From Psychrobacillus sp. FSL H8-0483 (GTDB taxonomy: Bacteria > Bacillota > Bacilli > Bacillales_A > Planococcaceae), in NCBI RefSeq assembly GCF_038637725.1, contig NZ_CP152052.1:789501-853500 (forward strand): a stretch of 64,000 bases of DNA, given 5' to 3'. The notes beneath the pieces are model-generated. The model had not been told where the DNA came from and ran no database searches. It saw only the letters and a program-made list of their open reading frames with translations. Position 1 is the stretch's first letter. Each line of letters begins with the position of its first letter. This document shows positions 1 to 8,937 of the stretch, one piece after another. A program made the position numbers and the translations under genes.

Positions 1-3000
1 AAAGATGTCATTCAAAACTATGACAAAGTAAAAGCAAACGTCGAAAACATCAATGGCAAATCAAATCCTGATGCAAAACCAGTGACACCACCTTCTAATG
101 GTGATGGAAATAGTGGTAACGATGATAACGATAACGAAAATAATCCATCACCGAAACCTGACGATGAAAACTTTAATCTGTCTATCATGCACGTAAATGA
201 TATACATGCGAATACAGACAAAGCACCAAAGCTTGTTACAGCAGTAAAAGAAGTACGCTCAGTTAAACCGGATGCATTGCTATTAAATGCAGGGGATGTT
301 TTCTCTGGTACTTTGTATTTTAATGAATTCTTAGGCAAAGCAGACTTAGAGTTTATGAATTTAATGAAAGTAGACGCTATGACATTCGGTAACCATGAGT
401 TTGATCTTGGCTCATCTCCTGAAGGTCATCAAGCATTGGTTGATTTCATTAAAGCAGCAAAATTCCCGCTTGTTTCCGCAAACGTAGATTTTTCAAAAGA
501 TGACAAATTCACTGGTTTATTTAATACGAAAATACCTACAACACCTGAAAACGGGAATATTTACACAGGAATTGTAAAAGAAGTAAACGGAGAAAAAGTC
601 GGTATCTTTGGACTTACAACTGCTGAAACGAAAGACATTGCAAGTCCAGGAAAAATTACATTCTCAAATTATATTGAAGATGCCGAAAAGATGGTTGCTG
701 AATTTGAAGCAATGGGTATTAACAAAATTGTAGCACTTACACATATTGGTTTTGATGATAATGCCGCTATGGACAATGATCAAGAACTAGCTGCAAAAGT
801 CGATGGCATTGACGTTATTGTTGGCGGACATAGCCATACACAATTAAATGTTCCTGTAGTTATAGACAAAGATGAAACTGGTGCAACGAAAGACAAAACA
901 ATTATTGTACAAGCATATCAGTATGCAGATTATCTTGGTACTTTAGATGTTGAATTCGATAAAAATGGTGTCGTAGTAGGACATGCAGGAAAGTTAATTG
1001 AGACAAAAGCTAAAGCAGAAGATGCTGATGCAGTTAAGCTCTTAAAACCTTATAAGGATCAAATCGAAGCTGTAAATAAAAAAGAAATTGGAGTAACACT
1101 TGATAAAGCACTTTTAAGTCCAAGAACATCGGATAAAGATTATGTACCGGGAACAAGTGTAAGAGTTAGTGAAACTATTCTAGGGAATTTAATTACAGAT
1201 GGTATGCTTGCAAAAGCGCAAGAATATGTAAAAGGCAAAAATGTAATCATGGCATTCCAAAATGGTGGAGGAATTCGGGCTGCTATTGATGCCGGTCCAA
1301 TCACAGTAGGTGAAGTAATTACAGTACTTCCGTTTGGTAACACATTAGCAACAATGGAAGTAACAGGTGCAGAGCTTAAAGAAGCATTCGAAATTAGTGT
1401 GAGTCAATATCCAAAAGAAAATGGAGGCTTCTTACACGTTTCAGGTGCAAAAGTAGAATTCGATTCATCTAAAAAAGGAAGAATTGTAGATAACAAAGGT
1501 GTTGTCACACAAGAAGGAGAACGTGTCGTTTCAATTTCATATAAAAGCGGAAATGATTCGTACACTGAAATAGACTTAGAAGACGATGAAACGAAATACA
1601 CAATCGCAACAAACGCATTCACTGCAAAAGGTGGCGACGGTTATACAGTACTTGCAAAAGCATATACAGAAGGTCGTGTAACAGACCTCGGTTTATCAGA
1701 TTGGGAAAACCTTAAAGACCACTTAATTGCTGTGAAAAATGATATCCCGACCGAAATAGAAGGACGTATCGTAGACGTTAAAGCTCCAACAGAACCAGTA
1801 ATAGTGGAAGATCCAGGTACAACTCCAGCACCAGTTCCAACAACTGCACCACCACTTTATAACTCTAACCCAGAGAAATTAGGAGTTTCTCAAGTAGCTC
1901 GCTATGACAGTGGTCAAGGATCAACGGGAACAGAGATATTGGCATTTGATAAAAATTCTAAAAAAGCTTTTGTTACAAATGGAGCAATTGGTGGGTTTGA
2001 TATCCTAACTTTTGCAGATGTAAAATCTGGAGAGTTTAAACAAGTTGATTCTACTAAACGTGTTGTTATTGAGGATTACGGAATCCCAGGAGTTAAGAAC
2101 ATTACAAGTATCGCTTCTCATCCAACAGCAGATTTAATTGCCATTGCTGCATATGGAGAAAAAACAGACCCTGGTTATATCGTGTTTGCAACGAAAGACG
2201 GAAAATATGTGAAACATGTTAAAGTTGGAGCACTACCAGACATGGTGACATTCACTCCAGACGGAACAAAAGCAATTGTTGCAAATGAAGGTGAGCCAAA
2301 TATGGATACAACTATTGATCCAAAAGGTTCTATTTCAGTTATTGATGTAACATCATTAACTGCAACAACACTTAATTTTACAGAGGCTATGTTGGATGAA
2401 AACGTTCGTACTTCTTATAAAGGGGCTTCCATCCTAGAGCAACTAGAACCTGAATACGTAACGGTTTCAGAGGATAGCAAAACTGCTTATGTCACTTTAC
2501 AAGAAAACAATGCAATTGCGACAGTGGATCTCGTAAATAACGAAATTTTACATGTAAAAGGTCTTGGAGTTATTGACCATTCTATAGAAGGAAATGAAAT
2601 GGATGCAAATAAAGATGACAAAAAAGCTGACATCTTAAAACAACCAATTCTTACTTTCCATATGCCAGATGCGGTTGATACATTCACGGTGGCTGATAAA
2701 ACCTATATCATTACACCAAACGAAGGTGATTCTCGTGATTATGCTGATGACGGTGGATACTCAGAAGTAGAAGAATTAGGAAAGTTAGAATTGCCGATTA
2801 AATTAAAAGCTGCTAATTACAAAAACTACACGCAATCAGAATTAGACGCATTTGACTTAACAACTTTAGCTGGCTATAAAGTAACGATTGAAAATGGATT
2901 AAACGAAGAAGGCACAGAATATGACGCAATCTATGGTTATGGTGGCCGTAGCTTCTCTATTTTTGATGCAGCATCAATGAAGCAGGTATTCGACAGTGGT

Positions 3001-3642
3001 AGTGAGTTTGAACAAATTATTGCTGAAAAAACTCCACAATATTTCAACACTAGTCACGATGCGGTTAAAGTAGATAATCGAAGTGATGATAAAGGACCAG
3101 AGCCAGAAACAGCAGTTGTTGGTGAAGTCGATGGAAAAATGTATGCATTTATTGCTCTAGAGCGATACAGCGGAATTATGGTTTATGATTTAACAAATGT
3201 AGCAGCACCTGAATTTGTTACATTGATTTCAAGCCGCGACTTCTCTCTTGATGCTGCTGGCGATGTTTCTCCTGAAGGATTACAATTTATCCCGGCTTCT
3301 GAAAGCCCTACTGGTAAGGCTCTATTAGCTGCAACGCATGAAGTTTCTGGAACAGTTGCAGTTTATGAATTTGGAGTTGGTGCAGTTGATATTCCTGCTG
3401 AAAACTTCTCTGGTACAGTTGATGCACCAAAAGTCTATGAGGGGAACGTTACAGTATCTGTTACAGATGCTGAAAAACTTGAACATGCAGTTATTAAAGG
3501 AAACTTGATACTGACTGGTACCCAAAAAGATACGTTCTCAATTACAAACATTGTAGTTAAAGGAAATGTAGATCTTTCAGGACTTAACGGAAAAGATTTT
3601 AACTTTAATGGATTGAACGTAGATGGAGAAATAAATCTTTAA
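1..3642 (+). CDS. Cell-surface 5'-nucleotidase / beta-propeller protein (5' end outside window)
   Basis: The reading frame is open from base 1, so the gene begins upstream; the GTG at 82 is internal. The first 27 visible codons resemble the segment just before the glycine linker of the SLH protein at 8938 (DVIxNYxxVKANxxxI), so the missing N-terminus probably carries SLH repeats that hold the protein on the cell wall. A UshA/YfkN-type metallophosphoesterase follows, with MHVNDIHAN near nt 187, GNHEFDLG near 391 and GGHSHTQLN near 823. The 5'-nucleotidase C-terminal domain is at nt 1150-1790 (QNGGGIRAAI). A proline-rich linker leads to a 'choice-of-anchor I' type beta-propeller (nt 1870-3400) and a short beta-helix-like tail. 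The likely role is release of phosphate and nucleosides from extracellular nucleotides. The exact substrate is not shown by the sequence. Confidence 0.85.
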   Translation, partial: KDVIQNYDKVKANVENINGKSNPDAKPVTPPSNGDGNSGNDDNDNENNPSPKPDDENFNLSIMHVNDIHANTDKAPKLVTAVKEVRSVKPDALLLNAGDVFSGTLYFNEFLGKADLEFMNLMKVDAMTFGNHEFDLGSSPEGHQALVDFIKAAKFPLVSANVDFSKDDKFTGLFNTKIPTTPENGNIYTGIVKEVNGEKVGIFGLTTAETKDIASPGKITFSNYIEDAEKMVAEFEAMGINKIVALTHIGFDDNAAMDNDQELAAKVDGIDVIVGGHSHTQLNVPVVIDKDETGATKDKTIIVQAYQYADYLGTLDVEFDKNGVVVGHAGKLIETKAKAEDADAVKLLKPYKDQIEAVNKKEIGVTLDKALLSPRTSDKDYVPGTSVRVSETILGNLITDGMLAKAQEYVKGKNVIMAFQNGGGIRAAIDAGPITVGEVITVLPFGNTLATMEVTGAELKEAFEISVSQYPKENGGFLHVSGAKVEFDSSKKGRIVDNKGVVTQEGERVVSISYKSGNDSYTEIDLEDDETKYTIATNAFTAKGGDGYTVLAKAYTEGRVTDLGLSDWENLKDHLIAVKNDIPTEIEGRIVDVKAPTEPVIVEDPGTTPAPVPTTAPPLYNSNPEKLGVSQVARYDSGQGSTGTEILAFDKNSKKAFVTNGAIGGFDILTFADVKSGEFKQVDSTKRVVIEDYGIPGVKNITSIASHPTADLIAIAAYGEKTDPGYIVFATKDGKYVKHVKVGALPDMVTFTPDGTKAIVANEGEPNMDTTIDPKGSISVIDVTSLTATTLNFTEAMLDENVRTSYKGASILEQLEPEYVTVSEDSKTAYVTLQENNAIATVDLVNNEILHVKGLGVIDHSIEGNEMDANKDDKKADILKQPILTFHMPDAVDTFTVADKTYIITPNEGDSRDYADDGGYSEVEELGKLELPIKLKAANYKNYTQSELDAFDLTTLAGYKVTIENGLNEEGTEYDAIYGYGGRSFSIFDAASMKQVFDSGSEFEQIIAEKTPQYFNTSHDAVKVDNRSDDKGPEPETAVVGEVDGKMYAFIALERYSGIMVYDLTNVAAPEFVTLISSRDFSLDAAGDVSPEGLQFIPASESPTGKALLAATHEVSGTVAVYEFGVGAVDIPAENFSGTVDAPKVYEGNVTVSVTDAEKLEHAVIKGNLILTGTQKDTFSITNIVVKGNVDLSGLNGKDFNFNGLNVDGEINL

Positions 3643-3652
3643 TTATTTTATG

Positions 3653-3684
3653 CAAAGCCTTCTACCTAAGGTTTGAAGGCTTTG
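3653..3684 (+). terminator. Hairpin after the nucleotidase gene
   Basis: A ten-base perfect stem (CAAAGCCTTC with GAAGGCTTTG) and an 11-base loop lie just after the stop codon. The T-tract behind it is weak, so it may be only a partial terminator, leaving some read-through into the nuclease gene 53 bases on. Confidence 0.55.
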
Positions 3685-3736
3685 TTAAATCGTTTGTTTT
3701 GCTAAAAATCCCTAACTAAAAAGGAGAATTATTTAG

Positions 3737-6700
3737 ATGAGTAAAAGGAATTGGAAAAAGCCAATAAATGCTTTTCTATCTGCTAGTTTAATAGCAAGTC
3801 TAGTACTGCCAGCGATGCCAACAAAAGCTGTAGCTGCTACAAGTGCAACCGATTTGATTATTTCGGAGTATATTGAGGGTGGAAATTTTAATAAGGCTAT
3901 TGAACTTTACAACGGGACAGGAAAAGCTGTTGATTTAAGTGCCTACTCTTTAGAAGGTTATATGAATGGTAACGCTTCTTCACCATTAAAAGTAAATCTA
4001 ACAGGTTCATTAGATCACGGGAAAACCTATGTTATTAATCATAAAGATGCACATGCTGATATTAAAAGTAAAGGTAATCAAGTAGATTCAAACGTAATTA
4101 ATTTTAACGGCGATGATGCAATCGTTCTAAAAAAAGCAAATGAAGTCGTTGATTCCTTTGGACAAGTAGGTGTAGACCCTGGGACTTCATGGGGAACAAC
4201 TATAAAAACAGCCGACTTTACACTTGTTAGAAAAAGTTCTATTACATCTGGTGATACGAATCCTAATGATGCATTTGATCCAGCTACAGAATGGATTGGT
4301 TATCCAAAAGATACGTTAACTTATATTGGCTCCCACGATATGGACGGCTCAACAGATCCAGATCCAACTGATCCAGTAGCAGTAACTTCAGCTACAATCA
4401 CTGGAACGGCTAAAGTAGGAGAAACTTTAACTGCTTCAGCAAATGAAGGAGCAACAAATGTAAAGTATCAATGGCAAGTAGCTGATACAGCAGAAGGCAC
4501 TTACACAAATATTGATGGAGCTACAAATGCAACATTAGTATTAGCTGCAGAACAAGAAAGTAAATTTATCAAAGTTACCATTAGTGGTGACGAGGAGTCA
4601 TCTATTACAAGTGAAGCAACAGGACAAGTAGCTGCAGCAGATCCAGAAACACCTGTTGAAGTAATGTCAATCGCTGATGCACGTGCGCAGAAAACTGGTG
4701 AAGTAACGGTAAAAGGTATCGTAACAGCGAAATTAAAAAACACGATTCATATTCAAGATGAATCAGCAGCAATTGCAGTTCGTCCAACATCTCTCAATGT
4801 TCAACTTGGTGATGAAATTACGGTTGACGGTTCATTAGGTGAATATAATGGTTTATTGCAACTAACAGGAACACTGGTGGGTACCCCAGTATCAAAAACA
4901 GTGCCAAATCCAGAAGTACTTACTGGTGCACAACTTAACGAAACGAACGAATCAAAGTTAGCAACAGTAAATAATGTAACAATTTCAGGAGCATCTCAGA
5001 ACTATACAGGTACGGATGCAGCTGGTACTACATTTACTGTTCGTGATGAGAATAGTAACTTAGGATTAGTAGCTGGTTCAACATACGAGTCAATCACAGG
5101 TATCGTTCAAGAGTTTAATGGGACTTATCAAATCATTCCACGCTCTACTCAAGATATCGTGGAGGATAGCTCCGTAATAAAACCAGCAGTTGCAACTCCA
5201 GGTAGTGGAACATTTGTTGGAAGTACAACTGTAACATTATCTACAACTACAGCAGGTGCTGAGATTTATTTCACGCTAAATGGTTCGGAACCAACTGTAG
5301 AGAGTACTAAATACGTGAATCCAATTGAAATTAAAGAAAACACAACAGTTATGGCAATCGTGAAAACTCAAGAAGGTACATTAAGTGAAGTATCAACATT
5401 TGACTATACAATCACAGATAGCCTACAAATCCACGACATTCAAGGGGCTAACCACAAATCATCATTTGACGGTCAAACTGTAGAAAATATACAAGGTGTT
5501 GTAACATATTCTTTCAAACTAGGTACTGCAAATTACTACCATATACAAACACCAGACGCACTTGCTGATACTGATGCAAAAACGTCTGAAGCAATTTTAC
5601 TTTACAGTGGAAATAATGCTTGGCCTATTCAAGTAGGGGATTTAGTATCCGTTACTGGTAAAGTAAGTGAGTATGTTTATGATGGATATGCTGGTAACGA
5701 ACGTCAATTAACTGATATGAAAACAACGCAAATCAATGTTCGTAATGATCAAGGTGGAAAAGTGGAAGTCGTTCAAACAGGTGTTGAATTGCCAAAACCA
5801 ATCATTATTGACGAAACTAACCTACCTACTCAATCTATTGACAGTGATCAACTAGCACAATTTAACCCAGAGGTAGACGCACTTGATTTCTGGGAAAGTA
5901 TTGAAGGAATGCGTGTAGAAGTTGGAAATGTGAAAGCAGTTGCTCCACAAGAGCACGGAGATATAGTAACAGTTCTTGAAAGCAAACATACAAATTCTTT
6001 ACAAGGTGGAATTTTGCTAGAAAAAGATAACCAAAACGCAGATCGTATTCAATTCCGTTTAGAGCCAAACAATACAGCGCGTAATTTTGAAGTGGCGACT
6101 GGTGATAAATTTACAGGGACGATCAATGGAGTAGTTGGTTATTCATTCCAAAACTATAAAATTTACGTTTCTTTAGATGAGATGACCCAAAAGCATTCAA
6201 AAGGAACAGCAAAACCAGAACAAACAAAGATTGTTAAAGAAGATGACAAATTAACGATTGCTTCTTATAACTTAGAAAATTTCTCAAATAACACACAGTC
6301 AACGACAGTTGATAAAGCAAAAAAATTAGCAAGAGCTATTGCAAAAGATATGCAAGGTCCTGATATTGTTGGAGTGACTGAAGTTCAAGATAATAATGGT
6401 CAAGATGCTGGTGATTCAAAAGCAAACCAAAGTTATCAAAGGCTAATCACTGAGATTGAAAATGCAGGCGGGCCGAAATATGAGTATTTGAATATCGACC
6501 CAGTGAACAACCAAGACGGTGGTGCACCTAATGCTAATATCCGTGTGGGCTTCTTATACAATCCTGAACGTGTATCTTTACCAGAAGGAATTAATGCTGG
6601 AAATGCAACAGAAGCAGTTGGTTACGAAAATGGGAAGTTAACGTTAAACCCTGGCCGTATCGATCCAACAAATGCTGCATTCAATAGCAGTCGTAAACCA

Positions 6701-8521
6701 TTAGCAGCACAATTTGAATTCCAAGGTGAAAGCGTTGTTGTTATTGCGAACCATTGGAACTCAAAAAATGGAGACACTCCATTATTCGGTTCACAACAAC
6801 CTCCTGTCTATGGAAGTGAAACACAACGTAAAGAAATTGCAAACTTAGTGTCTAATTTTGTTAAGGACATTAAAACAAAAAATCCAGATGCGAACGTTGT
6901 ATCTCTTGGTGACTTTAATGACTTCCAATTCTCTGAAGCATTAAAAATCCACGAAGGCGATCACATGACAAATATGATCAACAAAGTAGAAACGTCTGAT
7001 CGTTACACATATGTATTCCAAGGTAATTCTCAAGTACTAGATCATATTTTAGTATCAAACAACTTAGCAGCTAAAACAAAAATTGATATTCTTCATGTCA
7101 ATGCTGACTTTACAGATATGGCAGGACGTGCAAGTGACCATGACCCAGTAATGGTTCAAATCGATTTACTTGCTGGCGATGTTGTTGCACCGATTGAAGC
7201 TGAAAAAGTATACAACTTAAAAGGCTTCGCAACAAAAAAATTAAACCTGGCATCTCCAAGTATTGCAGTATCTGTAGATGAAACTTCTATCATTTCAGAA
7301 GGAGTTTTCGTAAAAGGAGAATACGCTGAGCTTACAGGTGCTGGATTCAAAGACCTAACTGTGACGATTAATCCAAACAAAGCAGGTGCAATTGTCGACT
7401 TCAAAGGCACTGAAGTAAAAGAAGTTATTATTGATGGAACAAATGTAAAAGAAATCCGCGGTGCGGAAAATATCAAGAGCATTAAGTTCATCAACGGTGC
7501 AAGTGCAGAAACAATTAAAATTACAAATGTGGAAGGGGACCTCATTGAGGTTCCTTCTTTACCTAATGGCAACAAAGCACCTATAGTGAAAAAAGAGATA
7601 CCTAACGCAACGATTAAAGCTGGAGAATCCATTTCTATCATATTAACAGATCATTTCTCTGATCCTGAAAATGATAAGCTGACTTTTACTTCTACTAAAG
7701 GAACAATCAATTACGCAACTTCAACATTAACGCTGAATCTAGAAGCAGGTGACCACATCGTAGGTGTTACAGCAAACGATGGAAAAAACAGTGTAACTTC
7801 AAGGTTTACTGTTAAAGTTACAGCGGAATCAGGCTCAACGGATGCCTATTACCAAACAGCAATCGGCAAAGAAGGTTTAGCGTTAAAAGTTGCTTTACAT
7901 GAAATTATCGATGACCATAAACAACTTACATACGACGGAGCATGGGAAGCATTGAAAGAAACGGATGAAGATCCTAATAATAAGAGCAATGTTATTTTGT
8001 TCTATTCTGGAATTTCTCGTTCTAAAAGTTTAAATGGTGGAGATGTGGGAGATTGGAACCGTGAACACACTTGGGCTAAATCACACGGAAACTTCGGCAC
8101 GAGCATGGGGCCGGGAACCGATATTCATCACCTTCGTCCAACAGACGTTACAATCAATAGCACTCGAGGTAATTTAGACTTCGATAATGGTGGCAGCCCT
8201 GTGAAAAATTGTAATGGATGTTATAAAACATCGAATTCATTTGAACCACCAAATCGTGTAAAAGGCGATGTAGCACGTATCCTGTTCTACATGGCAACTC
8301 GCTATGAACAAGGTGATCGAGTAGATTTAGAATTAAACGAAAAGCTAAATAATGGAACAAACCCATACCATGGAAAGCTTTCAATTTTACTAAAATGGAA
8401 CGAACTGGACCCAGTGGATGATTTCGAAAGAAACAGAAACAACGTCATTCAAAAATGGCAAGGGAACCGCAACCCATTCATCGACCATCCAGAGTGGGCA
8501 AACGTTATTTGGAAGAAGTGA
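3737..8521 (+). CDS. Large secreted nuclease with EEP and endonuclease I domains
   Basis: Start ATG follows AAGGAG. A signal peptide covers about residues 1-34 (KAVAA cleavage region). Domains in order are a lamin-tail domain (35-155), an Ig-like domain (215-300), an OB-fold like those of YhcR/ExeM nucleases (310-425), a chitobiase-C-like domain (475-560), a second OB-like region (570-800), and an endonuclease/exonuclease/phosphatase domain (835-1145; SYNLENF, GDFNDF, SDHDPV). A beta-rich spacer and an Ig-like domain (1290-1365) come next. The C-terminal domain is endonuclease I (1370-1594), with NREHTWAKSHG near 1440 and DIHHLRPTD. The protein should cut extracellular DNA. ExeM-like proteins with the EEP domain are known; the added endonuclease I module makes this a double nuclease. 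No SLH repeat is present, so it is either released or held by another surface protein. Confidence 0.88.
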   Translation: MSKRNWKKPINAFLSASLIASLVLPAMPTKAVAATSATDLIISEYIEGGNFNKAIELYNGTGKAVDLSAYSLEGYMNGNASSPLKVNLTGSLDHGKTYVINHKDAHADIKSKGNQVDSNVINFNGDDAIVLKKANEVVDSFGQVGVDPGTSWGTTIKTADFTLVRKSSITSGDTNPNDAFDPATEWIGYPKDTLTYIGSHDMDGSTDPDPTDPVAVTSATITGTAKVGETLTASANEGATNVKYQWQVADTAEGTYTNIDGATNATLVLAAEQESKFIKVTISGDEESSITSEATGQVAAADPETPVEVMSIADARAQKTGEVTVKGIVTAKLKNTIHIQDESAAIAVRPTSLNVQLGDEITVDGSLGEYNGLLQLTGTLVGTPVSKTVPNPEVLTGAQLNETNESKLATVNNVTISGASQNYTGTDAAGTTFTVRDENSNLGLVAGSTYESITGIVQEFNGTYQIIPRSTQDIVEDSSVIKPAVATPGSGTFVGSTTVTLSTTTAGAEIYFTLNGSEPTVESTKYVNPIEIKENTTVMAIVKTQEGTLSEVSTFDYTITDSLQIHDIQGANHKSSFDGQTVENIQGVVTYSFKLGTANYYHIQTPDALADTDAKTSEAILLYSGNNAWPIQVGDLVSVTGKVSEYVYDGYAGNERQLTDMKTTQINVRNDQGGKVEVVQTGVELPKPIIIDETNLPTQSIDSDQLAQFNPEVDALDFWESIEGMRVEVGNVKAVAPQEHGDIVTVLESKHTNSLQGGILLEKDNQNADRIQFRLEPNNTARNFEVATGDKFTGTINGVVGYSFQNYKIYVSLDEMTQKHSKGTAKPEQTKIVKEDDKLTIASYNLENFSNNTQSTTVDKAKKLARAIAKDMQGPDIVGVTEVQDNNGQDAGDSKANQSYQRLITEIENAGGPKYEYLNIDPVNNQDGGAPNANIRVGFLYNPERVSLPEGINAGNATEAVGYENGKLTLNPGRIDPTNAAFNSSRKPLAAQFEFQGESVVVIANHWNSKNGDTPLFGSQQPPVYGSETQRKEIANLVSNFVKDIKTKNPDANVVSLGDFNDFQFSEALKIHEGDHMTNMINKVETSDRYTYVFQGNSQVLDHILVSNNLAAKTKIDILHVNADFTDMAGRASDHDPVMVQIDLLAGDVVAPIEAEKVYNLKGFATKKLNLASPSIAVSVDETSIISEGVFVKGEYAELTGAGFKDLTVTINPNKAGAIVDFKGTEVKEVIIDGTNVKEIRGAENIKSIKFINGASAETIKITNVEGDLIEVPSLPNGNKAPIVKKEIPNATIKAGESISIILTDHFSDPENDKLTFTSTKGTINYATSTLTLNLEAGDHIVGVTANDGKNSVTSRFTVKVTAESGSTDAYYQTAIGKEGLALKVALHEIIDDHKQLTYDGAWEALKETDEDPNNKSNVILFYSGISRSKSLNGGDVGDWNREHTWAKSHGNFGTSMGPGTDIHHLRPTDVTINSTRGNLDFDNGGSPVKNCNGCYKTSNSFEPPNRVKGDVARILFYMATRYEQGDRVDLELNEKLNNGTNPYHGKLSILLKWNELDPVDDFERNRNNVIQKWQGNRNPFIDHPEWANVIWKK

Positions 8522-8599
8522 TACACTCAACTGCGTGTTAGTCATCCATACTATTACTAAACTATTGATATTTAGAATTTCATGATCAATTTTGATAAT

Positions 8600-8620
8600 T
8601 TGTGTGGGTGACTGGTACCT
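8600..8620 (-). repeat. Copy of a short interspersed repeat (inverted copy)
   Basis: Read on the minus strand, this stretch (AGGTACCAGTCACCCACAC) closely matches two plus-strand copies near 10891 and 10962 (GTGCCAGTYACTCAYACAA). It sits exactly at the broken edge of the SLH remnant that follows. Confidence 0.5.
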
Positions 8621-8750
8621 TGGCTTAGCAGCAGAGCTAGGCATCATTAGCGGAAAAGACGAAAATGGCAAAACTGTTTTCGCACCGAAAGACAACGCAA
8701 CACGTGCACAAGCGGCAAAAATGCTTTATTTCTTAATAGAAACATTTTAA
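8610..8750 (+). pseudogene. Remnant of an SLH-domain gene (last 46 codons)
   Basis: Translation in the frame ending at the TAA at 8748-8750 starts DWYLGLAAELGIISG and continues FAPKDNATRAQAAKML. This is a recognisable final S-layer homology repeat: a WY.. alpha-helix, a GII.G turn and the TRAQAA motif. There is no start codon or upstream SLH sequence in frame, so only the 3' end of a former surface-protein gene remains. It lies between two working surface-protein genes, consistent with loss by recombination among SLH genes. Confidence 0.7.
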
Positions 8751-8783
8751 TAGGTAGATAGCTTGTGTAAATGAATAAATAGC

Positions 8784-8825
8784 AAAAAACCTCCTTCTGT
8801 CTCTTTAGACTCAAGGGGGTTTTTT
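8784..8825 (+). terminator. Rho-independent terminator
   Basis: AAAAAACCTCCTT pairs with AAGGGGGTTTTTT (including G-U pairs) around a loop, and the arm ends in a T-run. It closes the nuclease/SLH-remnant transcript. Confidence 0.75.
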
Positions 8826-8851
8826 CATATAGGCTAATTTAATGGAAAATT

Positions 8852-8882
8852 TTGCACAAAAATAGAGAATTATATGTTAATA
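8852..8882 (+). promoter_or_regulatory. Possible promoter of the SLH protein gene
   Basis: TTGCAC at 8852-8857 could be a -35 box, with the AT-rich TTAATA at 8877-8882 as a weak -10. The 19-base spacing is longer than ideal. The gene lies alone between two terminators, so it needs its own promoter in this interval. Confidence 0.35.
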
Positions 8883-8937
8883 TAAAATGGTATAGTCAAT
8901 TATCATCATATTATTGGGGAAATAAGGAGGAAGTTTA

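Noticed and set aside
7156-7641. Antisense open frame of 161 codons inside the nuclease gene
   Set aside because: It lies fully opposite a well-supported gene, has low-complexity hydrophobic composition typical of antisense reading of AT-rich genes, and has no ribosome site.
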